From the NCBI GenBank assembly GCA_016165875.1, contig JABBOT010000004.1:2480001-2544000 (forward strand): 64,000 nucleotides of DNA, read 5' to 3'. A program made the position numbers and the translations under genes. The notes below the pieces were generated by a model, which saw only the letters and a list, made by a program, of their open reading frames with translations, made no database searches and was not told the DNA's origin. This stretch comes from Acanthopleura granulata. Its lineage: Eukaryota; Mollusca; Polyplacophora; Chitonida; Chitonidae. Positions within the stretch are counted from its first letter, which is position 1; every line of letters starts with the position of its first letter. Of this stretch, positions 11,801 through 26,800 are shown in pieces.

Positions 11801-14800
11801 CAGAACAAGCTTATCACAAATATGTAACCCTATTTGCCTATTTGAACTTTTACCATAAATTCACATTTGATAAATTGAATGTTTAATGTTACAAATGAAG
11901 TTTACTACTCTATATTTTCCTATGAGTTACATTGTATTGTTCATCTAAGCTAACATTTCACGCAGTCACAGTGTTCTATAGTACAGTGCATTATGACATT
12001 ATTCTAGACTATAGATACACAATTTTCCATAAGTGTTTGTGACATTGTAATTGTATTGTGACACCAGTGCTTGGCTACAACTAAACAAAATAACTGATTT
12101 CCTCTTGTTATACAAACATTTCACACAGAACCATTATATCATTGGAAATTTAAGTGGTTATTCATATGAAAAGATAGTTAGAATAATAACACAAAAATAA
12201 ATAAGATATTGACATGCATGTGAAGTGAAGAAGTATTAAATAACAAAGGTATCAATGAGGGACAATGGACAAAGAGCAATTCTGATACCTGCCATCAATC
12301 TCCAGACAGATGTGTGTTTTGATACTAGCCTGTACCTATACTCAGTGTTACTCACCATCTTCATTAATCCATCACACTTTGTAAACTGATCACCTTTTGT
12401 CTGTTGTCATTAACTCTGATGTGAATATCCTGCATGTTAGTATCTCATTTAAGTTTGACACCTTTTCTCTATCGTTATACATCCTTGTACGATGTCAAGC
12501 AATTGACGGCAAAGCAAGAAAACTTAGCATTATCAAACAAAGTTGTTCGTAAGTAATTCCTTTTGCCCATATTTATTGTATAACCAACTTGTAAATTGAG
12601 AGCACTCAATGTGTAATATGTTATAATAAATCTGTTTACTCACACAGCTTGAATCAACAAGATTTTGAACAACAAATTTCACAGGATTCGTTGCTCTTCG
12701 TATAACTTCTACAGCTTGGTCATGGGTGGCATTTCGAAGGTCCACCCCATCCACCTGAACAGAAAGAAAAATAACTGTGATCAAATATGTGCAAATAATC
12801 ACAACCTAATGTCGCATAAATGAACCAAATATATACCACTTCTTCACACTTTTCTTTTTCATGCTATAACTACATGTATACGTAAATTAAAATGCATTCT
12901 GTACACTTAATATCCATCCATAATCAATAATTTAGAGAGCTCAAACCAGAGGAAAATCATCATTATATTACTAATAGCAAAGTCAGAATTCTGTCACTAC
13001 ATCTTGGGTACAACAGAATGTAACTTATTGAGGTAAAAGACATGCAGAAACACTGGCAGAATATTCTCTCGAACAATTAAGAAATCAATGGCATTGCAAC
13101 TGTGAACAACATGACAGTGCTCTCACACTACCTCTTCTCAGATGGCTCACAGAGGAGCCTGAATGCTTGTTTAACTGATTTTTATCTTTTTTTTGGCAAG
13201 TATTTCATAATTGAAGATACATGTAAACATTGAGAAAACCAGGGTCCTAGGGATTGGTACAAAGAGAGATAATGCTACAGTTTTTAATACCAACTAGCAA
13301 TTTGATGGGCATTAAGGGCTTTTGGCCCATAGGTTTGGAATTTTCTGTTAATTTGACAGAAATGGTAGAATGTAACTATGAAGGTAAATTCAAATGAGGT
13401 GAAATTCTGATGAGTATCTGGTCAAATTGGTACTTGACACCAATGGGGAGAATAGTCATTGTAACATTAATTCTTTTGAGGTTGAATCATCTTTTTGCTT
13501 CACTGCCAAAGCCTTCGTGTAGACAAATGACGATTTTGAAAAGAGTTACTTTAAATTTGTATGCATGGGTTTCTAAACCTGATTAGATATTTCATGAATT
13601 CAAGCAAAACATGAATTTCAGGCTCAGACATGAATTTATCTGGCTTTATGACAAATTTATAGCAACTCATAATACAGTAATGCTTTCTCATTGGGTTAGA
13701 GGAATGGTTTCATATTAAAGACCATACAAACATTAATTTTACAGTGGAAAAGTTAAATTAGATTTACACGAGCCTACTGTGAAATTCTAAACATCATAGT
13801 GTAAAAAAGGAAGTTCTTTATGCAGGCAACTTGGAATAATATTCATTTTCAAATAACAGTGTACAAAAAGTTTTGTGATGTCATTGGTGAACCACATCAA
13901 GAAGGTCTACAAAACCCACCCTACAATCACAACACTTCGCTGCATTTGATTGGGTGAAAAAATAAAATTAGTGAAGGAATTTACAGACACAGTTTTTAAT
14001 AGTCTTTTCACTCACCATAACTTGTGTTGCCTTTCACTTAAACCCCATCATTTCTGGCACACCACTATTAAAATAATCCCGCTACATTTAAATAAAACAA
14101 ACTAAGTCACGTCATACCTCTAGTATGCGGTCCCCAGTTTTTAATGTTCCGTTCTTGCCAGCTGGACTGTCCTCTAGCACATGTTTGATGAAGATACCAG
14201 ATATTGTGTTCTCCTGGCTGGCTTGAAACAAATCTACACGACCACCTGTATGGACAAAGGAAAAGCAAATTAGCATTTTAATAAAAGCAATATAGGTAAC
14301 AACCCATACATGTTGATTTATTCATTTATGAATTTGATTGGCACTGAAATAACCCCATACTCAAGATATTATCACTTTATATGATTTGACATTCAGGTCT
14401 TCATCACCGGGTGCCAAAATGACTGAACCATCTTGGTATATTTGCACAGCATTGTCTAAGCCCCTGACTTTTGTCGGAACTATTGATATAATCAAATAAA
14501 TAAAAGCAGAATGTTTCTGAGGCATTCATGTACATTATCAAAACTCTGATCTGGTAGCACCTTAACGCTGATTCTCATACACAAAACAGATGGGAGGGTC
14601 GGGAATTCTGTAAATTATGGTGATTAACACACATGCAGGGCATCGACAATGGGGAATTCACCTCATCTTATTGTGATTTACATACATGCAGTACTTTCTG
14701 AGAACAATTACCTTATCATTGATCCCAATTAGGTGAGTCGGAATTTCAGGAGTCTCTTGAGTTCAAGCTGGTTGAGGAAAGACAAGGATGCGAACTCTCC

Positions 14801-17800
14801 CAAAATAATGCGGTTAAACACTATTTTTTATACTAGACAGGCCTAAGGCCAACTATGCAACTACCACAAATCCCATTATTCTGCCACATTAGTTCACAAG
14901 ATTAATCCCCAGTTCAAGGCCAGGTTTAACCTTGAGCCTCTTAGTGTCATAGCAACTGAAAGACAAGTGCCTCTAATGACAAGACACTGGCCTGTTCCTC
15001 TACCAAATACATGCACACAGCAGGCCACTCCACAAACACTTTGTCCAGATCAAGTTTCAAAGATTTCTGATAAATGGTGACAGTGGATTTACCTACCTAC
15101 GATACTTATTCCTAAACTTTTGCCAGGGTCTCTTTCCAGTTGAATGACTCTGGCCGGTCCCCAGGTCTGCTCACTTATTGCCGGTGAGCCATCCGCAGCA
15201 AGGGATTTTTGACGAGGTGACGTACCAGCAGGTGGTGGAGGTGAGCTGACAGCCGGCGGTGAGTTGGCAGGCGGTGGTGGAGGCAGTGGAGGTGAACTCG
15301 GCGAGGAAGCACCAGACACACTACTCATCTGGTTGACATTAACCTGGATCTCACTGGTGAGTGGAGAAACCAAGAAATTCTCAACACAGCCACTTGTCTG
15401 GAGCCTAGCCTTGCTGGGGGAAGAAACAGGGGATTCTTTCTGTTGTGATGTGGAAAGCGGTGAACTGTAAGAAACAAACAACCATACTAAAAATAATGCC
15501 GAGGAATTAGTGATTTGCTCTTAGTAACACCAGAATTTGCACAATGAAAATAAATGCAGGCAATATTCATTTTTACTCGAGTATAAATTACATCTGAACA
15601 GTTGCATTTTCATTCACCTATGTTTAAAAGGATCTTCATTCATTTTGGAGGAAAGAAAAAAAAAAAGAAGAAGTCCACCATGTAATGCAGAGATGAAAAG
15701 GGTTTCGCCGTGCGGAGAATCTATAAATATAAACACAGGCTTTTGCTAATAAGAGTTAGATGTATGCAAAATTGTTTCATTTCATACACGTCATTCTGTT
15801 CTGGAGTAATGTGGAGATAATGAAATACATGTATGAACAGAAATGTTAATGTTAACACATGTACACTCAATTATCAATGCTCTGTGACAAATTTGAAGAA
15901 GGAAAGTAGCATTCAATCACAAGCTAGAGTCAGAAGTTCCACACTCACAAAACAGCTGATTGAAGCTACAGATACTGTCAGGGCACATGTGGCCTTTCAA
16001 CTTTAAACCATCAGCGAAATTGTGAAGATTAAAACGTAGGTCTTTATTTTCATTTAAATTACGACCATAAGGTCTACAGGATTATACACAGTGACAAATG
16101 TTTTTTGTGAGCCATGTATGCAAGAAGACACAAACACAAAGTCATAATACTTTCATCGGTTAACCATAGGTTATAAATAAAGCTCTTGAATGTGTTGGAC
16201 TTGCCAACACAGGTTATTAGTTTTGCCTACTTTCATCACAATGTGCTCATTCTTATATTATAATGTCACAGACTATCAGCAATTAAATAATTTTATATAA
16301 CGCACTTCACTTATAGCACGGTAGGCAGATCTGTCTCCCAACAACTGCGCTGTATTGAAGGAGGGGTGCATGACTCATTCTGTTCATGTCATATCATAGT
16401 GAACCAACTGGCAAAGTTGTCATTCGGCATAAAACATAGAAAATATGGTTCTTAAAAAAGATCAAGCACCTTTTTTCAGGCTTTCCCCCAAACCTCAAGT
16501 CACCTTGCATTTGAAAAGCAAGCACTCTATTAACCTACTCATCCATGCACTTTTCCTACTGTCATGGAAGACAAAAGGCATTAGATATGGTTTGCCACAG
16601 ATCTACATGTACATGTGACAAGATTAAGGAGAGAAATGTGGATATAGATTCAACCATATTGTTGTGAACCACTTAATTAAGCAGGAATACATCTACTTAA
16701 CATAAGACAATAAAATATCGCACGATAGTCATAACTCTTGGTGACAAACAATACCTAGAAAATTCAATTTATTTATTAGCATTAGTTGATTAATTTTGAG
16801 AAATCGTGCCACACAGAAGGTCATGCAAGCTGGGCGTATCATAAAATTCTTCAGCCTGAATAACAGTTATTAATAACGTGTATCCAAAAGTGCATAAGCA
16901 ATTTATGAATAATAAAAATCTTAACAGTTTGAATGCATTGAATCAATGTTAATATAAAATATCATATTCACTGTTATATGATATTAAACAAAAATTGTAC
17001 AAACCACATTGTGTACTTGCTGACAGTACTACTTTCTATGAATGTTACATGAAAATACAACAAATAAATTATAAGAAATCAGGTTAAGGTGTATCAGAAT
17101 AGGGTAATTATGTCAGAACACACACGAGTACAGTGTATACATCACTGTTGTGCCATACAAATGCATGTATGTTTTTTTGTTTTTTTCTGGGGGGGGGGAG
17201 GGGACTTTTCAATCAGCCAGCCATTTTCAAGGAAACATGCATAGTGCAAGCATGCAAGTAAATATACACAGCGCCAGTTCTGTTACAGGTTTCCATCCAG
17301 AAGTCTTAATCAAACATGTCCTCCTTTCATTTCCGATTGGCTCATAGAAATATGCAACTCCATGAAGAACCATTTTCAATCACTTATTTCCCCATACAAT
17401 TACTGTCCTGTATAGCGATGATTTTGAATTGCATTTATTTATTCATTTATTTGATTTGAGTTTTATACCTTACTCAAAAATATTTCATTCATATGATGAC
17501 TGTCAGCATTACGGTGGGAGTCTGAACATGTCAAAGCTTGAGATAAACCCACGAGAGCTTCAGGAGCAGCTCGCACCACAAAGCACATTACTGCCACATC
17601 CAAAAATGAATGTCACACTGCATCTGGTGCAGATCACTGAAAAGGTTGAATATGACCTCATGTAAACAATATACGAGAGGAATGTGACATTAAAAGGAGA
17701 CCTGTTTGTACAACAAATGCATGGTTATAACTTGTACAGCTGTACTTTTATTGAAAACTGAGCCAGTAAATACTTTCACTATGATTGATAAAAATACAAT

Positions 17801-20800
17801 GCTATGGCCAAGGAAATAGGAGTAAGGGAGGACTTAAATGCTACAAGGACATGATGTGTTCATATAATTAAATTACCATTTAATGGTTTGTCAACTAACA
17901 ATTTAATACACTACAGTCCTTGTAAAAATCATCACATGTTATTCCACACCTGCACATCTGAATGTGTTCAGTAAAAACCTGTGTCAGGCAAATATGAAAA
18001 TTGTTTAGATAATTACATATATAAATTATACATGGCTACATACCTTGTATTTGCATATGATTTCACAAATTCAAATCTCTGTATTTAAAGTTTTTGTAAT
18101 ATTATGAGAAACTGTTACGCCTATTACCATCACTTATCAATTAAGTGCACACCATAACAATACTTTGTGTGACATCAAAAAAAGCATAATTAAAATGTAA
18201 CATGACGTCCACCATGAATTGTTAATTAATTCCTAAAGAAATTTCCACAGGGGTTCTAAAAATATTTAGGATATCTAGGATAAATAACAATTGAGGATCA
18301 CTACCCAGCCACACATTTAATGACACGATTTTGTCACGTAGCAGACATCTAGTCGTGTCACATCACTCTGGAGCTCATGGTTGCATGTTTCCAAAATTAA
18401 ATGCACCAGTACATGATGAGGCATAAAATTCACTGAGAAAGAAGAACACCAGACACTCAACCCAAGAGTTTCGGCTCCATTTTCAAAGAACAAAATTTCT
18501 TTGAATTTCTCAGGGCGTACTTCACGGACACATTGTGCCACACAGCATCATCTTACCATGGTTCTTTTCCTCTTGGTCACATGGGTGTCAGCATTAACTT
18601 TCAACAGACATTAGGGAGGGCACTGCATGAATATGGCAGGGTCTGCTCATTTGGAACAGTTCTTTCTGCCTGTGTTGGGAAGGCACCTTCTTAATAAATC
18701 TAGCTTCCCTAGTAAGGACAAATTATGCAATGAAATCTTGTCTTTCTCAAGCAAAGGCTGTTCTGAGGTGGTTTCGTTGCCCTGGTAAGGAACTGTAGCC
18801 TCATCCCCAACACACAAGCATTGTGACACAGGTAGCCATTCTCAGTGCACCTGGACCGAACTGTTCAATTTACCACTTAAATATTAACCTCAAATTTATT
18901 TCACGCGTTAGTGATCGCATGGTGTCAAGTCTTGAAGGTCTTCTACAACATGGCTACTCTGAGGGAAACATCTGCTAAATATCTGACATATCCTCAATTA
19001 TTAATTCCATCTTTTAGTCCATTAAAGCTGTAATGAATCTTTAAAATATTTTTCTCTAATATCTGTGGCTTACTTCCTTTTCATCTACATGTATCTATAC
19101 CAAGTGGCCGACTTTAAGTAAACTTTAATATGATTGTACGCTGTAATACAAACAAACTACATGAATTACAATAAAAAAAAAAACTCAGTTAATCTTTAAA
19201 AAATAGGGAGACGAGTGGAGGGGGCATGGGAAGATAATTAGTTCCCTGGAAATTCAAAGTATCAAAAAATTAGGAGCAGAACCAAAAATTGATGAGACAG
19301 GAAACGATAACTAAATAGACGAGGAACTCTACAAAAAAGCAGAGTGGTCTGTGCCCATAACAGATAAAGAAGTCAAGGGAGACAGGGTTTTCACACAAAC
19401 ATCTACATCTAGGAAAAATGCACGAAGAATTAAAGAGATAGGAGAAAAAGCAGAAAAGCAATAGAGACCTACTTCATACAGATGTCAACAACTTAGAACA
19501 TTTTCTTTTAAGGGGAAATCAAAAGATATTCTTTCCGAATACATTACAGAACCTACTTTGGACAATTGACAGAGTATGAATACTAGACTTGGTAACACAT
19601 GACTGTACTGTATTGAATAATGTTATTATTTCATGTGCATTTGAATTCAACATTTACGTGTATGATATTGCTCTTCATTCATAATGCATGTAATCAACTT
19701 TCTTAAAAGTTTGGGACAACACAGTAGTGTGAAGTATCGGTATAAGAAAAGCTTCTTTCCCACTATCATCACATTTTTCAGCTAAGACAGGACGCATACA
19801 GTGTTTACTGCAGTTCAGAATTTCCACTGAATTGTTCAGCATTTCCACTGAATACTGAAGTTCCAAACAGGAGTTACTGTATCAAAACCACAACGTCCAC
19901 ATTTTGGTTGCTATCAGAAATACAATTAAACTGAACATATAAAAAAATTTCAACTTTATGCTGAATTATCCCGAAAACCATAAATTTAAACATGTATGCA
20001 CAAACATATTATTAATTATGTAATTTAATATCAATGTAGATATATATCTAAGATTGATGACTTAAGTGCTATGTTTTATTGCTGCCTTGCATTACTGTAT
20101 AGGGTCTCATGGGAACACGTAGCCAAATGTTACAGAATCATATTTTAAAAGGACAACTTCAACTCAATTCAAAGTATGTCAGTGGTTTGAAGCCTACATG
20201 TTCATATCATAAACCATTTAAGATTATCACCACGATAATGCTTCAGATGGGCTCGTCTTTTATTTCTCAACCATTACTGTTTACATGTATGTATGCTTTT
20301 ACATTGTAATCAACAAATTTCCATTCAAATGACGACGACTCAAAGCTATTTCTCAGTTTCCCACGCCCGCTATGAATTTTTTTGTCCCAGAATGTTAATG
20401 ACTCATGGTTCTTGTAACTGCAGTGCAATAAACAGTCGAAGATTTCACAGACTTTGTTAATTCACATCTTACACATCACAGGCACATATGCACCAGTTAT
20501 ATGGATTAAGCTTGCCAGTCAAAACTGTTAAATTTGATAAAACATAAAAAAAATTCTTACCGGTAATACCGTGGAAAGATCCTGGTGAAAGCAATAAAGC
20601 AAATACAACATAACATGGAAGCCAAAGATTTTGTACAGACTCTCACTCAAACCAACATCCTGGTGAGGGTACGATACAAAACTAAAACACACTACTTAGT
20701 GATCATGCCTTCATACATGTTATTCATCATCTTGACATTACGTGTCCACAGCTACAGCTAGCAGGAAGCATTCTTTCATTGTCATTATTCCAGAAAAGGT

Positions 20801-23800
20801 CCCAAATTCACATATTATGTAAGTATTAAGGAACTGCTGCCTAAGTAGATTCCAAATGTCTTATTTTTTTGTTGGATACATATCTTTCACACATTTATTA
20901 TTTTGGGACTGGCATCAGACCCAATGTTTGTAAAGAAATGCATGAAGGTTTTCTCATTTTCACAGAAATTCAGATTTAATTCAAAGAATTAGATCATATT
21001 ACATTCACAGACAAGTCTATAATGTGACCTGAGAAAGTTACAAACCATAGTAAAAATTTTGTATCTCTTCCCGTCTGTATGCACCTCTGGACAAATAACA
21101 TGCAGTGCACAAAATACACACAAACTTTTGCTCCATCAGCATAAACTGTCAAGTAGTCACTTTAAAATCAGTCAAAGGCTGGGGTACATGTACATGTATT
21201 TAAGTAAATGACCCTTGGAAGGAATAAAGTTAATCTTGTTATCACTATATGTACAAGATACACCCTGATGCTGGGAACTCAAACCAAAGCCATCAGTCTT
21301 ACTCTAACTTCATTTTGAAAACATCTTGATGAAGGGACATACCCAATACATGTATCAAGTAAACATTATTGGACTGGTATAGGTCAGACACGGTGTCAAT
21401 AATTTTCATAATTTCTAACAACATTCCTATTGCCAAGAGTTCTTCAGTGTTTTCTTCTCTCCACAAATATACTTTAGCTTGACACATTTTTATCGAGAGA
21501 GCAGGTGAAATTTATCATCTCTGACAATGCTGCTATAAATTTATACATGTACATCTGCATGACTTTAAATAATATGAAATAACTGAACTCAAAGTCAGCT
21601 GTACATGAATTAATACTGGTGATTATAACTGAAAAACCATTGCTAATCAACATTTCATATAGCAGGCCAGTTTGCGAAATCTTGAAAAGCCTTGAATCTC
21701 CAGTTTTTTATCTCTATTAAAGGTGTTTAAAAAGTTGTCTTCATTTGCACTCTTACCCAAATACCTGTAATGTTTGAGAAACTAGGTAAATAATGCTAAT
21801 CTGTTCTGAGGACACCTAAAATAACTTTTTCATTTATGTCCTAAATTGTTGACAAACCCTACTAAGAACATACATGCAGAAGATTAACTGGAAGAGTTAG
21901 AAACAACAATATGGCTGCTTGTGTAAATCATTTGTAAACAAATTACACTAAAGGGTAGCTACTTGTAACAGGAAAAGCATAATACAAAGTACCTCCATGA
22001 AAAATATATAGGCTCGCTAGAGTTTGTTTGGAGTAGAGTTTCAAAAATGTTTCTTTAAAACAGTCAAAGTGAGTATTAATATACAATCAGAGGCATTGTC
22101 TAACATTTCCTTGACGGTATATTAAGAGCAATAAGTATAGGAATGCACACAGCCATATTGTAAGGATTAACAACTGATAATAACCAATAAATCAAAACAA
22201 ATTCCCACATGTAAAATCAAATTTCCTAGAGATTTCCAAAGAACACTTTTGTATTTCTGTTGTTATTTATTTATTTGATTGATGTTTCATGAACACACCT
22301 ATTCTTCATACATGCACATGATGGAGTACAGCACTATGGTGGGAGGAAATCAAGGGGAAACCCATTGACCATCTGCAGCTTGCTATCACATGTATGACTG
22401 GAGAGATCCAGGGTCCAGCCTGAGCCAGACTTAAAATCACAGTCCCGACAGTTACCACACTGGTGAGAGGTTGTCCTGTGCTGGGTTAGCATGAAGCTAA
22501 CCATTCAACCACAGCGGCCTCTACTTCTGCTGTTATGTACTTAAAAATTTTTCAGTCATATGATGCCAAGGAGTCTTCAGGATGTGTATATATCTGTAGA
22601 ACATGTTGCAAAGTGAAGGTAGAATACCACAAATACTGTTCGAGTAAGAGGTGGAAATGACAACCCACGAGACACGAAGGGATCATTTCCACCTTTCACG
22701 AGAACAATATTTATCATATTCAACCATCACTGTGCAATATTCTATTTATTATTTATACTTTGACAATGTCTTGATCTTGTGTATTTAAAGAAGTTTTAAG
22801 CAATGTTTTTAGCTGCAGGCATTCAAAGACCTGCCAATAGCATGCTTTTGTACCAGTACACATGATGTCTAGTATGACGTCGTGGCTTCCAGCATGAAAT
22901 ATGGCAAACTGACCTAACTTGTACTATGACGTACTCCCAGTGAGCTCAAATTGGAACGTCAAACAAACAAAATGTTTCATTTCAACATCACAGCATCAGG
23001 ATCAAGGGTCAAGGTCACCAGCAGTGTAATATCAAAATGTAATAACAAAAGTGATATATAACTAATGAAGATATCAGTTCTATCAGTGATGGAAATACTG
23101 AGATTTCACTGATGCATAAATAATAAACTGTGTTGTCTTGTGGCAGGGCGAGTCCATGCCGCCAAAGTGCTGTGATCACTTGAGCATCATGTCGAAGACA
23201 TCAGAAACGACACCCCACCCAATCATATTATACTGGCACTGAGACAACAAGTTCTGTCCATGCTCTAACCTCTCCAGCTGAGCATCAAGTCACTCAGCAA
23301 CAAGTATCATTTTCCAAATCTTTGGTAGGATCTGACCTGGAATACTTCTGCTATCAGTGACAGCGTGAGTTAATATGCTGTCCCACTGAATTTCTAGTTT
23401 TTAAATTCAGAAAATTATGCAGTACATTATCATAGTACATGTTAGATACCAGTAATATAAGCATGCTCATGAGCATATAAGCATGAAAACGAGCCTTAGC
23501 ACCTAGGTCTTGGCCCATGTCAAAAGGATGCCATGGTGCAAGTATAAATTAGAAATAAAAAATCAGAACTTCGGCTCATGTAAATACACGAAATTCTAAT
23601 ATTCCTGAGGTTTCAAGCTTGAAAAATTTGATGTGCAAAAATATTCAAACAAAATACATGTAAACATGTTTCTAAAGAACAAAAGCATGCATGCACTCAA
23701 AACTCTTTGATTATATTAGATGCATTTATAATACCATTTTATGCAGATCTTGTTCTTGAAATTGAACAGGGGTTTGTTTACATGCCTAGATGAACATGTG

Positions 23801-26800
23801 TTTCAAGACAATTCGGGTATATAGGCCTTACCTAAAATTAATTCTTAATGACCCCGACAACCTTGAAATATAGAACAAGCTTTAAATGCCGTATCTCAAA
23901 ACGTTCAAGACATACAAATGTTTACAAGGAATTGGATTCAATACTTCAAAATGTTTAGACGAAAATGGATGGACAGACGCCAGGATAAGGTGTTTGAAAA
24001 TCAATAGACTTCTTTCTTAAGAGAAAGTGTAAGTGTGGCATATGTTTGGTGCATCTATAAAGAACAACTGTTCAAGAAATATAGTGTTTACTGGGAACGA
24101 TCAGACAGATGACCAGACAGACTATCAACTGGTCCATGAACATGGAAATCAAACAATTTACAAAGCTGATCTACATATTAAGTATGTTTAAAAACCTTAC
24201 AAATTTCCAGAATTTTCAAAGTCAATACCAGGCGTAAAAACCTTTGCTCAATATCAATGAGCTCTGTAATTTACTGTATATACAATTTCAAGGATGAATT
24301 TCCAAAGAAAGGCTATTCCACAATGCTTAAAGGGAAAAACCTCGTAACAATGAACTTAGGGTGAGTGAAAAGGCCATTAAAAGCTGTACTTGAAAATACA
24401 TTCACTGAATTTTTTAGATTTTTTTTTCACCAAAATAAACATAGTCAAATGTTTTGAATGTATGGTGCGTTTTGTGGACCATATTGATGATGTGGTTCAC
24501 CAGTGACATCATGCCGACTTTTCTATGGCGCTAAAGCAGAATTTTAATGTCATATTAGCATTTCCATACACAGGCATTACAGGAGCACTCTTCACAAGAA
24601 CAATATTCAGAGCTGAACATAAAGGTGTACAAAAAGTTGTGTGATGTCACTGGTGAACCACATTATCCTATCAAAATATTTGACTGCGTTTATTTAGGTG
24701 AGAAAAAAAAATCCAGAAACAAAAAATCAGTAAAGGTGTTTTCAGATACAATTTTTCATGTTCTTTTCACTCACCCTTAGTCCATTTTTACGAGGTCTTT
24801 ACCTTTAATATAATTTTGCTAAATGGCTACATGTTGGTGCACTGAACTTAACCATGTAATATTGTTTCCCATGAAGAATCCCGCAACTGGCAACGTCAAG
24901 TGACTTGACATTGTCATCCCCATTATGTGCACATTGCTATAGATATGTGTTTCTGTAATGAAAACCAGATAACTAAAGAGAAACTTACTTGGGTGAAGTC
25001 ATGAGAGCATGTGCTGTTGGACTCTGGGTCCTGGAGTCTACAGATGATGTTTCTCTGAATGATGCCACGTCAGCTGCTGTCACGTAAGTGATGCTGTTTG
25101 TGGAATGAAACAAGGCATTAAGCAACATTGTTGTGTGAGTCAGAGAACAAACCTTCTGGCCACAGTGCCTGACACATTATATACAGTTTTCAATCTGGCT
25201 TGCAATGAGAATGTTGCCACATATATATTAGAGACTCAAGCCATTCGGAATTGAGTCTGACACTGCCCTTGTATGCTTACCTTGGTATTATGTCGTCGTT
25301 GTATAGTCCACAGATGCTAAGCACATTACTTTCATTATAGAAATTAGTTAATTAATGGCTTATATTAAAGCTGATTTAAATGGGAACAGGTCAAATGTTG
25401 ATGAAATTGAATCTAAAGCCAACAGAATTCAGTCAAAATTCATTGGACATGCCTTTAAATGGTTTGTTCTTGACAGCGCATGTCCCCTGTTTTGTCCATT
25501 TCTACAACCAGTCAAGAATTGCAACTTCCAGGCATTCAGCAAAGCTAAGAAGTTCAATATTCAGACGAGACGTAAACCGGAGAAGAAACAAGAGACATAA
25601 TATCAATGCTGGTCTGGAAACAACCATTCAGTGTCTACACGTCTAAATTGAGTAATGAATAGAAGCTTCCAGAAACAAAGAAACATTGAATAAAAACAGG
25701 TTGATATTCGATTTTGTATTCAATCAGCAGACTGCAAACCGGCCTGGACCAATTAGTTCTACAATCCCCTGCTCTACACACAGAACAGAATAGCTTAGCC
25801 ATAATGTACACACCAGCCAGTGGAAGATGGAGAATGTATGTATGTATGCTTGGGTTTTATGTCATACTTAACAATTTTTCAGTCTTATGACGATGAGGAG
25901 TCTTTTGAAGAGAACATAGAGAAGACAATTTCTCACCTAATGTCTGTACTCAAGAGTGATGCCCTTCTCAATATTGCACGAGCTTGAGCATTGGTTATTC
26001 GTCTCATGGTTTCGTTGTTCATGCTAACAATGTAGTCTCCTGCCATAATGTTGCCATCTTTGCTGAGGGCACCACCTTTAACAAGGGACTTCACAATGCA
26101 GCCATTGATTCCTTTATCCACAGCCTCAACAGTTAAACCTGTAACAATGCAAACAGCATTCAGATCAGAGCAAATCTGATTTATTTCATTGGTGTTTTAT
26201 GCCGAACTCAATAATGTTTCACTTATACAAGGGCGGTCAGCATTATGGTAGCAAGAAACCTGACAAAGTCAGGGGGAGACCCACCACCATCAACAGGTTA
26301 CCTGCGGACATTCCCACGTCAGGATGGAGAAAGCAAAATTTGAGAACTTGAGCATGTAACAAACTCAGTGTTTTGTATTTTGAAGACCAAAAGAGCTACA
26401 CCTATGCAAGTTGTGAAAAACTTTCAAGCACAACATATACATGATGTTTATAATCCCAGACAAATTCATTTAGCAATCATTATCATGGAATACACTGCTT
26501 AGTTATGATTTCCTATCCTATGGCTAAATCGAGACCTGGGAAAGTACTGGCTTGAGAGAGAACTTGATAAGTTCTTACGACTTATAATGTGTAACTACAG
26601 CGCTCTACTGACTGAGCTATCAAGCCAGAAGGGAACAGTTCCCATGTTAGTCTTGTTATATATACACAAACATTTATAGTACTTTGTACCAAGAGATTGC
26701 ATAGTGTTTCCAAAACAATTAGCAAACATTTGAACACACATTCATAGGATCCTATTAACTGGCATGAGGCCTCCATGGTGTTGCTGGGCACAGTAGTGCA

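Larger units (their letters stand above)
12755..15096 (-). other. introns inside PDZ7
   Basis: 12755-14117 contains a truncated copy of the TTA-flanked MITE family (about 13859-14016) just upstream of the PDZ7 middle exon. 14246-15096 contains a badly decayed SINE tail near 14311-14390. Nothing else recognised. Confidence 0.6.
15465..24988 (-). other. 9.5-kb intron between PDZ6 and PDZ7
   Basis: The largest intron. Contains a dispersed 80-bp repeat (16302-16380), a T/G homopolymer stretch (17172-17203), SINE fragments (17433-17525, 22263-22522), a decayed second-family SINE (23143-23312), a foldback (22609-22733) and a MITE (24355-24780). No exon with both splice sites and a phase-2 fit was seen. 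Confidence 0.65.
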
